A stretch of DNA of 6,027 nt, taken from the NCBI RefSeq assembly GCF_016919165.1, contig NZ_JAFFPS010000076.1, positions 1-6,027 on the forward strand, given 5' to 3'. Shown here one piece after another: positions 1 to 4,957 of the stretch (positions are counted from its first letter, which is position 1; every line of letters starts with the position of its first letter). This DNA is from Leptospira chreensis. Its GTDB lineage: Bacteria; Spirochaetota; Leptospiria; Leptospirales; Leptospiraceae. The notes under the pieces are model-generated. The model ran no database searches. It saw only the letters and a list, made by a program, of their open reading frames with translations, and had not been told where the DNA came from. Made by a program: the position numbers and the translations under genes.

Positions 1-77
1 GCTAGGCAAACAAAGTTTGCTCCGCGAATGTCGCCTGCTCGCTCCCTACGGGTCGCTGCGCAGGATTGCGGGTTAAA
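1..77. repeat. Intergenic repeat, copy 1 (77-bp identical core)
   Basis: These 77 bases recur without a mismatch at 396-472. The copy touches the window edge, so it may extend further left. The core is GC-rich compared with the AT-rich sequence after it. It contains GCAAAC-AAA-GTTTGC (6-20) and a second imperfect hairpin, CCTGC (34-38) pairing with GCAGG (60-64), with CCC-TAC-GGG at its tip. No gene can be supported inside it. It reads as a dispersed palindromic intergenic element of REP type; membership in a named family is not claimed. Confidence 0.85.
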
Positions 78-195
78 AATTAATTCCTTTCTATATAAAT
101 AAATTCTTTGATCGCAAATTTATAAGTATAACTAGATTCATTCGTTTGCGAAATGGGTGAGGCTTCCGTAAGAAGCCGAAGCCTGCTAGGATTTT
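78..195. repeat. Diverged distal part of repeat copy 1
   Basis: After the identical core, similarity to copy 2 continues at nearly the same spacing but with many substitutions. TATATAAAT occurs about 90 bases from each copy start, and GCGAAATGGGT followed by GGCTT and a GAAG-containing stretch occurs about 148 and 143 bases from the two starts. In this copy GGCTTC (161-166) and GAAGCC (172-177) form a perfect six-pair hairpin with a five-base loop; in copy 2 the same place pairs less well. The right boundary is approximate. Confidence 0.55.
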
Positions 196-350
196 TCTGA
201 AAGAAAAATAGGGTGGTGTATAGCAATGGATAGAGCAAGGCTCGGACACTCGCCCGCGGAGCGGAAAAGCGAGTGGGGGTGGAAGTAGGACATCGCCTAT
301 GTTTGTTCTAATTTTTAACGAAAGCGTGGACTTAGGTTCACGCTTTTTTT
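160..350 (+). ncRNA. Candidate structured RNA ending in a terminator
   Basis: This stretch has no convincing reading frame but has ordered secondary structure on the plus strand. A hairpin lies at 161-177. A strong GC-rich hairpin lies at 247-275: CACTCGC pairs with GCGAGTG, continued by CCGC-GGA-GCGG, with four unpaired A residues on one side. A weak ACAT/ATGT pairing lies near 293-305, and a rho-independent terminator at 321-350. A TATAAC hexamer at 127-132 could be a -10 element, but no good -35 precedes it. It could instead be the structured 3' end of a transcript that starts left of the window, or a decayed repeat. No known RNA family is recognised. Confidence 0.28.
321..350 (+). terminator. 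Rho-independent terminator
   Basis: AAAGCGTG (321-328) pairs perfectly with CACGCTTT (339-346) across a ten-base loop, in which AC and GT can pair further. The stem runs directly into a run of seven T. This is a textbook intrinsic terminator for plus-strand transcription. No gene precedes it inside the window, so it ends either an upstream gene's transcript or a small RNA. The purine run on its left side is short, so termination on the other strand is less likely. Confidence 0.8.
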
Positions 351-395
351 ATTTCTGGACGCGTAGTTTTTGCCGGCTGCTGTCCGCGACTATTC

Positions 396-472
396 GCTAG
401 GCAAACAAAGTTTGCTCCGCGAATGTCGCCTGCTCGCTCCCTACGGGTCGCTGCGCAGGATTGCGGGTTAAA
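396..472. repeat. Intergenic repeat, copy 2 (77-bp identical core)
   Basis: Identical over 77 bases to 1-77 and in the same orientation, 395 bases downstream. With its left flank the fold is complete: TTCGC (393-397) pairs with GCGAA (419-423), closing an inner stem GCAAAC (401-406)/GTTTGC (410-415) with loop AAA and small TAG/TCC internal loop. A second hairpin spans 429-459. The GC-rich stretch just to the left (361-392) is not shared with anything visible in the window. Confidence 0.85.
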
Positions 473-595
473 GTTGATCCTGTTTATATAAATTAAACCA
501 CCACCAATTCTTAGCGTCTACTCGGAACTAATTGTTCGCGAAATGGGTTGGGCTTGTTGTAAGGAGCTGAAGTTTCTTAATTACTATAGACTATT
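473..595. repeat. Diverged distal part of repeat copy 2
   Basis: Collinear but diverged counterpart of 78-195. The best-preserved block is 538-573, where GCGAAATGGGT and GGCTT match copy 1 and one extra base precedes TAAG. Past about 595 there is no further likeness to copy 1. This part is AT-rich and immediately precedes the winged-helix gene at 637, so the gene's promoter probably lies in or next to the repeat remnant, though no clear -35/-10 pair is visible. Confidence 0.45.
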
Positions 596-636
596 TTTTA
601 GTTGATTGGGATATTGGCAAGTTTTATCATTTATCT

Positions 637-981
637 ATGGTATTAGATGGAATATTCGGAAACAAAACTGCCTCTAGAGTTTTATTGCACCTATACCACT
701 ATACAGAAATTCATTCTGCTGCAATTGCACAAGATTATGATACTGCAGTTACACCTATACGACTACAGTTAGAAAGGTTCGAAAAAGTAGGTATCATTGT
801 TGCTAAAAATGTGGGAAGGACTAGACTTTTTTCATTTAATAACAAATCTCCTTTTGTTAAACCAATTAAGAATATTTTAGCTATTTTTTATGAATCGTTA
901 TCGATGGAAGAAAAAGAAAAAATATTCTCAACAAGAAGAAGGCCAAGACAGAAAGGAAAACCAATTTATGGAAGAGCCTGA
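637..981 (+). CDS. Small winged helix-turn-helix DNA-binding protein
   Basis: Encodes 114 residues. The opening MVLDGIFGNKTASRVLLHLY, a helix-turn-helix around residues 26-50 (SAAIAQDYDT then TPIRLQLERFEKVGI) and a beta wing around 51-68 (GIIVAKNVGRTRLFSFN) give the ArsR/MarR-like winged-helix plan of one-domain regulators. A basic tail RRRPRQKGKP (101-109 region) follows a charged helix. Such short winged-helix proteins often sit beside a small partner gene, in some cases nucleotidyltransferase or toxin-antitoxin-like pairs, and an overlapping partner frame does follow here at 968. No strong Shine-Dalgarno precedes the ATG, but no other in-frame start exists back to the stop at 568. The gene is more AT-rich than the operon downstream, consistent with transfer. 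The target DNA is unknown. Confidence 0.72.
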   Translation: MVLDGIFGNKTASRVLLHLYHYTEIHSAAIAQDYDTAVTPIRLQLERFEKVGIIVAKNVGRTRLFSFNNKSPFVKPIKNILAIFYESLSMEEKEKIFSTRRRPRQKGKPIYGRA

Positions 982-1161
982 TTGGCCTGTTGTTAACGAA
1001 GAAGATTTATGGAAATTTGTTGGATGGCACCTTGCAAATAGAGGTGTTCAGTCTGTTCTAGATCGTTTGATTTAAACAAAGTTAAAGAATGGTGTTTGAA
1101 TGAAGGTGAAAATGGAAAAGAAGCTTATCGAGAATTTCTCCATCTTTTTAATCTTAAATAA
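968..1161 (+). pseudogene. Small partner gene with a frameshift
   Basis: An ATG at 968, preceded by an AAAGGA ribosome-binding site around 953-958, opens a frame that overlaps the end of the winged-helix gene by 14 bases, so translational coupling is likely. It reads MEEPDWPVVNEEDLWKFVGW and on to SVLDR, then hits TAA at 1073-1075. Moving one base back at the TTT of 1066-1068 gives FDLNKVKEWCLNEG and on to EFLHLFNLK before TAA at 1159-1161, which has the same charged, aromatic-rich character. One missing T would rejoin the two parts into about 64 residues. The family is not recognised. Either the gene is inactivated by a one-base deletion, or the base is an assembly error, or the short 35-residue form is the real product. 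Confidence 0.45.
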
Positions 1162-1220
1162 TAGATAGGGATTTCACATAACAACATGAAAACAAAATCT
1201 ATCCTACATCCCCCCACATC

Positions 1221-1850
1221 TCACCCCATATCCACCGAAGAACTCACTGTCACTTTAAATAATTGAAACACGTCCATTCCTTCCGGTAGTACTAAATGAT
1301 TGTCGATGGCAAGAGAAGCAATGCCATGGACTGTCGCCCAAGCACCAAGAGCTTTGGCATGAGCTAATTCTTTACTTGTGCGTTCACTGGCAAAGGCAGC
1401 ATAGAGCAAACGAAAAGGGCGCTGGGAACTCATCCATATTTCTTTGTCCGCTGGCTCCGATGTCGATTTTTTATCTAAATCAATTTGGTTTAACATGAGG
1501 CGGTAAAGGTTTGGGTTCCCCATAGCAAACCGAATGTATTCCACACCATAATGATAGGCCAGGGAGCGGCCACGGACTTTCGGATTTTCCTTCTGTGCGA
1601 CAAGCATATTGTCAGCCAACTCATCATACCCAGAAGCGGCTACCGCCTGAAGTAATTCCTGTTTTCCTTTGAAATGTGCATAAGGTGCCATATGGGTTAC
1701 ACCAATCGCTGCGGCAATGGAACGCAGAGAGAGTGCTTCGAGTCCTTGGTTTTGCAATAGAGTGCGAGCGGCCTGTATGAGGGCGGGGCGAAGGTCACCG
1801 TGATGGTAGGGACTTAGTTGTTTGCTCTGACTTTGTTTCTTCTCGGCCAT
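1221..1850 (-). CDS. TetR/AcrR-family transcriptional repressor with WHG-type C-terminal domain
   Basis: Encodes 209 residues, normal for the family. After a polar N-terminus and the YHHGDLRPALI segment (15-25), the TetR_N helix-turn-helix spans about residues 25-70, with LSLRSIAAAIGVTHMAPYAHF (around 40-60) as the HTH and F60 K61 closing the recognition part. The ligand-binding half carries AWATVHG (170-176), typical of the WHG subgroup (TetR_C_33-like). The gene is divergent from the FAD oxidoreductase, and a perfect palindrome at 1980-2002 lies between them, so it probably represses that operon and possibly itself. Weak SD-like AGG lies seven bases before the ATG on the minus strand. The ligand is unknown; hydrophobic acyl or isoprenoid compounds are a guess from the neighbours. 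The gene converges with the broken frame at 968-1161, with no obvious terminator in the 59 bases between. Confidence 0.93.
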   Translation of the reverse strand: MAEKKQSQSKQLSPYHHGDLRPALIQAARTLLQNQGLEALSLRSIAAAIGVTHMAPYAHFKGKQELLQAVAASGYDELADNMLVAQKENPKVRGRSLAYHYGVEYIRFAMGNPNLYRLMLNQIDLDKKSTSEPADKEIWMSSQRPFRLLYAAFASERTSKELAHAKALGAWATVHGIASLAIDNHLVLPEGMDVFQLFKVTVSSSVDMG

Positions 1851-1855
1851 TACAA

Positions 1856-1885
1856 CCTATAAGACCTGCTCAGCAGACCGGTAAA
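1856..1885 (-). promoter_or_regulatory. Possible promoter of the TetR gene
   Basis: On the minus strand TTTACC (1885-1880) is followed after 18 bases by TATAGG (1861-1856), each matching four of six sigma-70 consensus bases. The spacer contains the dyad CTGCT-G-AGCAG (1866-1876 on the plus strand, CTGCT-C-AGCAG), a possible operator. If this promoter is used, transcription would start at or within a base or two of the ATG and the mRNA would be leaderless. The match is weak, so this is tentative. Confidence 0.28.
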
Positions 1886-1931
1886 GTCTTTTCGGGAGGG
1901 ATCCTAAAAGTTGAGGATCTTGGGTTTACCG
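1879..1931. repeat. Nested inverted repeats in the divergent intergenic region
   Basis: CGGTAAA (1879-1885) is complementary to TTTACCG (1925-1931). Between them GATCCT (1900-1905) pairs with AGGATC (1914-1919) over an eight-base loop. The two arms are nested and could fold on either strand. GTAAAG at 1881-1886 also resembles the half-site GTAAAG of the palindrome at 1980-2002, so part of this could be a weaker site for the same repressor near its own start. Confidence 0.35.
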
Positions 1932-1979
1932 TCCCTTGCGGAACCTATTTTTTTAAAGGAAAGGGCAGAAAAATGTTTG

Positions 1980-2002
1980 CAATCTTTACAGTGTAAAGAT
2001 TG
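1980..2002. promoter_or_regulatory. Perfect 23-bp palindrome, probable TetR operator
   Basis: The left arm CAATCTTTACA (1980-1990) and the right arm TGTAAAGATTG (1992-2002) are exact reverse complements around a single central G at 1991. Size, symmetry and location (divergent region, 36 bases before the oxidoreductase start and 130 from the repressor start) fit a TetR-family operator. The left arm contains TTTACA, five of six matches to a -35 hexamer, so a bound repressor could block polymerase, but no good -10 lies at the right distance and the promoter itself is not assigned. Confidence 0.7.
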
Positions 2003-2011
2003 GCTTGGTGG

Positions 2012-2027
2012 AAAGGGATTCCCCTTT
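2012..2027 (+). promoter_or_regulatory. Leader hairpin abutting the ribosome-binding site
   Basis: AAAGGG (2012-2017) pairs perfectly with CCCTTT (2022-2027) over the loop ATTC. The stem ends exactly where the Shine-Dalgarno GGGAG (2028-2032) begins, six bases before the ATG at 2039. Stacking against the SD could tune translation. The short stem could also be chance. Confidence 0.35.
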
Positions 2028-2038
2028 GGGAGAACAGA

Positions 2039-3568
2039 ATGTCTCATTATGATACAGTTGTCATTGGTGCCGGTAACGCTGGTTTGATGGCAGCCACTCG
2101 GTTGCAACGCGAAGGTTCAAAAACTTTGTTATTGGAGAGGCACAATGTTCCTGGGGGATGTGCTACTTCTTTTGTGCGAGGAGACTTTGAATTTGAAGTA
2201 GCCTTACACCAACTGAGCGGTGTCGGAACAGAATCAAGTCCCTTCATCATGCGTCGCGTTTTCGAAGAACTTGGAGTTCTTGATAAGATCGAACTTGTAC
2301 AAGAAGAAGAACTTTATCGTATTGTGATGCCCGGTCGGTTGGATGTTACCTTACCCGCCGATTGGAAGGAACTACAGAACCATCTGAAAAATCTTTTCCC
2401 TGAAGAAGAAGATTCGATTGAAAGGTTTTTTGCTCTGAGTGAAGCCGTGGTTAATGAATATTATTTTGTTCTACCTAGGGCTCGTTTAACAAACGATGAA
2501 GAAAAATTACGAATCAAATGTCCTAATTTTGCAGCCTATGGTCTACGTTCGACAACTGATGTTTTAAACGAGTTTTTTTCCAATGATGACTTAATGAATG
2601 TCATTACACCATATTGGAGTTATGTGGGAATTCCTACAACGGATCTGGTCTTTGCCGAATTTATCGGGATGCTTTATTTTTACTGTGTGTATAAACCTTG
2701 GCATATCAAAGGTGGATCTCAAATGCTTTCGAGTGCTCTTCTTTCTTCCTTTGAAGAAGCAGGAGGAGAGGTAAGGTTCCACTGCGCTGCAGAAAAAATT
2801 TTAACGGAGAATGGGGCCGTCACTGCGGTTCTTTTGGAAACAGGAGAAACTGTGACTTGTAATGCCGTTGTCTCTAACGCAAGTCCTCTCATTACTTATC
2901 ATGAAATGCTTGATCTGGAAACTCCGCCTTCTTCTGTATTACAGGATTTTAAGTCTAGGAGGATGGGTGTTTCTGCCGTTTGTCTATATCTTGGTTTAGA
3001 TTGTTCCCCTGAAGAACTTGGATTCACAACAGCCTCTACCTTTGTCATGACAACTTCCAATGCAGAAGTTACGGAAGAGCGAATGTATACTTTAGATGCT
3101 CCGGATTGGGGTATGGTCACTTGTTATAACTTTATTGATGAGGAACTAGCACCTAAAGGGAAAGCAGTTGTTACTCTTGTTGCCTTACAATACGGGGAGG
3201 CATGGAAAGATGTCCCTCCAGAAAGTTATATTCCCACAAAATATGAGTTTGGTGATAAACTCATCACACTAGTCGAACAAGCTTATCCGAAAATTAGAGA
3301 ACATATCGAAAAAGCGGAAGTAGCAACTCCTATGACGATGATGCGTTACTTGAATACTCCTGGGGGTGCCATTTATGGATTCAAACAGACCTTACAAGAT
3401 GGTTCCCTTATGCGCGAATCTTTAGATGCCATTGATGGCCTTTACTCTGCGAGCAGTTGGACGAGTATGGGCGGATTCCAACCCACCTATTTGAATGGAT
3501 ACAACACGGCACGAAAGATACTCAAACGATTCAAAGCACAGCGCAAATCAGTAAGTAACTCTCACTAA
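2039..3568 (+). CDS. CrtI/retinol-saturase-like FAD-dependent oxidoreductase
   Basis: Encodes 509 residues, the usual length for the phytoene desaturase (CrtI)/all-trans-retinol 13,14-reductase superfamily. The start at 2039 is preferred to an in-frame ATG at 2000 because GGGAG sits six bases upstream, the product then opens directly on the FAD-binding strand (MSHYDTVVIGAGNAG), and the earlier ATG lies inside the palindrome. Rossmann motif GAGNAG is at residues 10-15, the ribose-binding acid is E33, and PGGCATSF at 38-45 is typical of the superfamily. The C-terminal FAD segment GLYSASSWTSMGGFQPTY starts at residue 467. The family oxidises or reduces C=C bonds of carotenoids, retinol or lipids; the substrate here is unknown. 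No signal peptide is visible, so it is probably cytoplasmic or peripherally membrane-bound. It is first in an operon with the reductase at 3633, a likely electron donor, and appears to be under the divergent TetR repressor. Confidence 0.92.
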   Translation: MSHYDTVVIGAGNAGLMAATRLQREGSKTLLLERHNVPGGCATSFVRGDFEFEVALHQLSGVGTESSPFIMRRVFEELGVLDKIELVQEEELYRIVMPGRLDVTLPADWKELQNHLKNLFPEEEDSIERFFALSEAVVNEYYFVLPRARLTNDEEKLRIKCPNFAAYGLRSTTDVLNEFFSNDDLMNVITPYWSYVGIPTTDLVFAEFIGMLYFYCVYKPWHIKGGSQMLSSALLSSFEEAGGEVRFHCAAEKILTENGAVTAVLLETGETVTCNAVVSNASPLITYHEMLDLETPPSSVLQDFKSRRMGVSAVCLYLGLDCSPEELGFTTASTFVMTTSNAEVTEERMYTLDAPDWGMVTCYNFIDEELAPKGKAVVTLVALQYGEAWKDVPPESYIPTKYEFGDKLITLVEQAYPKIREHIEKAEVATPMTMMRYLNTPGGAIYGFKQTLQDGSLMRESLDAIDGLYSASSWTSMGGFQPTYLNGYNTARKILKRFKAQRKSVSNSH

Positions 3569-3575
3569 AATAAAA

Positions 3576-3596
3576 TAACAAACAAAGTGTTTGTTA
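3576..3596 (+). repeat. Intercistronic hairpin
   Basis: TAACAAACA (3576-3584) and TGTTTGTTA (3588-3596) are exact reverse complements around the loop AAG, in the 64-base gap between the two operon genes. The stem is AT-rich and is followed by AGATGATG rather than a T run, so it is not an intrinsic terminator. It could be an mRNA processing or stability element that sets different levels of the two proteins, or a protein-binding dyad. Confidence 0.5.
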
Positions 3597-3632
3597 AGAT
3601 GATGATCACCCATTGGGAAGGAAGATAGAAAT

Positions 3633-4814
3633 ATGTCAGGTAACAATCTTGAGTTAGAAGCAAACGTTTTCAATTCCGTCGTAGGATTTAGAGAAGCAGT
3701 GACAAAAAAAGAAGAGATGGAAAGTAATGGTTCCAACTTTAAGGAACAAAAAGGTCTCGTTCGTCGAACCATTAATAGCCTTCACCCGAAACGTCTCCGT
3801 TTACGTGTCAAAAACATTCGAATTGATACTCCATCCACAAAAACCCTTGTGATGGTTTCGGTTGACGGAAAAAATTTACCTCCGTTTCAAGCAGGTCAAT
3901 ACATCAATTTATTTGTTTCCCTTTCTGGAGTTTCGACGGCAAGACCGTATTCGATTTCTTCTTCACCAACGGATCTCAGTTCCTATGAATTGACCATCAA
4001 ACGAGCCGAAGGTGGATTTGTGAGTCCTTATTTATTGGATGATGTAGAAATGGATCAGGTGTTTGAAAGTACAGGGCCTATGGGTTCGTTTCATCATAAC
4101 CCTTTATTCCATGGTTTTGATTTAGTATTTATTGCAGGTGGATCCGGGATTGCTCCAGCAATGAGTATGTTAAAAGCAATGTTAGCATCATCCGAACCGT
4201 TTCGATACCATATCATTTATTCCAATAGTTATGAAAATGATGTCATCTTTATTGATGAACTAAGGGACTTGGCGGCCGCTCACGATCGTTTTCTTTTGAC
4301 TGAGTTTTTATCGCGTGAAACAAGTACTGAATACAAAGGATATCGTGGACGATTGAGTCTCCCCGTATTACAAACATTACTTCCCAATGCACCATCTAAG
4401 ATGTATTATGTCTGTGGCCCGACTCCTTTTAATGAACATTGTGCACAACTGCTTTCTGAACTTGGTGTCAAATCAGGCCGTATTCTGATCGAAAGTAATG
4501 GACCACCGAAAATGCCAGAGCGGATGCCGGCTTGGCCGAAGTCGGTTCTTCCTGAGGACGAGGTAACGATCAAAGTAGGAAACAATTCCTTCCAAGCAAA
4601 GGTGGGAGAGCCTCTTTTGAATAGTTTAGAACGAAATGGATGTTTTACAGAGAATGCTTGTCGTTCGGGAGAGTGTAGTCTTTGCCGGGTAAAACTTAAA
4701 TCGGGAGAGGTCTTTAGTCCACCAGAAGCAAAGATTCGTAAGTCTGACAAAAAGTTTGGTTGGATCCATTCCTGTGTTGCTTTTCCTACAACAGATATAG
4801 AGATTCAGTTATAA
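3633..4814 (+). CDS. NAD(P)H flavin reductase with C-terminal [2Fe-2S] ferredoxin domain
   Basis: Encodes 393 residues with the order FR-type flavin domain, NAD(P)-binding domain, plant-type ferredoxin, as in Hcr-like and phenol/vanillate oxygenase-reductase relatives. Residues 1-48 are a charged extension outside the known domains. The flavin motif RPYS is at 104-107, with GGFVSP at 127-132 for the flavin phosphates; the nucleotide-binding GGSGIAP is at 169-175 and CGP at 261-263. The cluster ligands C343, C348, C351 and C381 give the CX4CX2CX29C spacing of plant-type 2Fe-2S centres, so it should be active. It would pass electrons from NAD(P)H through FAD (or FMN) to the cluster and then to a partner, plausibly the flavoenzyme encoded 64 bases upstream. 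GGAAGGA about nine bases before the ATG is a good ribosome-binding site. It is co-directional with the upstream gene, with no terminator between. Confidence 0.93.
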   Translation: MSGNNLELEANVFNSVVGFREAVTKKEEMESNGSNFKEQKGLVRRTINSLHPKRLRLRVKNIRIDTPSTKTLVMVSVDGKNLPPFQAGQYINLFVSLSGVSTARPYSISSSPTDLSSYELTIKRAEGGFVSPYLLDDVEMDQVFESTGPMGSFHHNPLFHGFDLVFIAGGSGIAPAMSMLKAMLASSEPFRYHIIYSNSYENDVIFIDELRDLAAAHDRFLLTEFLSRETSTEYKGYRGRLSLPVLQTLLPNAPSKMYYVCGPTPFNEHCAQLLSELGVKSGRILIESNGPPKMPERMPAWPKSVLPEDEVTIKVGNNSFQAKVGEPLLNSLERNGCFTENACRSGECSLCRVKLKSGEVFSPPEAKIRKSDKKFGWIHSCVAFPTTDIEIQL

Positions 4815-4834
4815 GCATGGCAACTAAAGGCAAA

Positions 4835-4875
4835 CCCAAGCAATCGAGTGAAAGATGATTGGGACATAGATTGCT
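4835..4875. repeat. Overlapping inverted repeats after the reductase gene
   Basis: AGCAATC (4839-4845) matches GATTGCT (4869-4875), and CCCAA (4835-4839) matches TTGGG (4859-4863); the two pairings compete. The sequence after them is A-rich on the plus strand, so they are not an intrinsic terminator for the operon. They may mark factor-dependent termination or be chance. The operon end is therefore not defined by the sequence. Confidence 0.25.
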
Positions 4876-4901
4876 CTAAAAAAGAACAAATAGTCTATAA
4901 A
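4871..4901 (+). promoter_or_regulatory. Weak promoter candidate for the barrel-protein gene
   Basis: TTGCTC (4871-4876) and TATAAA (4896-4901) are separated by 19 bases, with an A-rich spacer. The -10 element is good but the spacing is long and the -35 poor. TTGAGT (4908-4913) with TTATTG (4931-4936), 17 bases apart, is an alternative. Either would give the gene at 4958 its own transcription. Confidence 0.22.
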
Positions 4902-4957
4902 TTTTCCTTGAGTCAACCCTCTGTCAGTTGTTATTGGTGGTAGAGGTAATTCAAATA

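Noticed and set aside
226..288. A 20-codon reading frame starting MDRARLGHSPAERKSE
   Set aside because: It lies across the strong GC-rich hairpin, is very short, has only a poor ribosome-binding site, and its arginine/serine-rich content is what GC-rich repeat DNA gives by chance.
1..472. CRISPR array formed by the two 77-bp repeats
   Set aside because: Only two copies, far too long, 318 bases apart, with the intervening sequence itself repeat-derived and no cas genes.
1071..1077. TTTAAAC, a classic -1 frameshift heptamer, next to the break in the 968-1161 frame
   Set aside because: Its phase is wrong: the codons TTA and AAC are in the downstream frame, so slipping there would not join the upstream frame to the downstream one, and the upstream frame reaches its TAA at 1073 within the heptamer. 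A lost T at 1066-1068 explains the break better.
1162..1220. Possible bidirectional terminator between the converging frames
   Set aside because: Only a short GATTT/AAATC pairing is seen, with no T run on either strand.
2000..2038. Earlier in-frame ATG adding 13 residues (MAWWKGIPLWENR) to the FAD oxidoreductase
   Set aside because: It begins inside the palindrome, has no ribosome-binding site, and places residues before a FAD-binding strand that normally opens the protein. The ATG at 2039 has GGGAG at ideal spacing.
4406..4750. 114-codon open frame on the minus strand within the reductase gene
   Set aside because: It lies antisense to the cluster-binding domain, which is clearly coding on the plus strand, and its translation resembles no protein family.
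4928..4957. TTG start extending the barrel protein by ten residues
   Set aside because: The extension is hydrophobic and would spoil a standard signal peptide; the ATG at 4958 is preceded by AGAGG.
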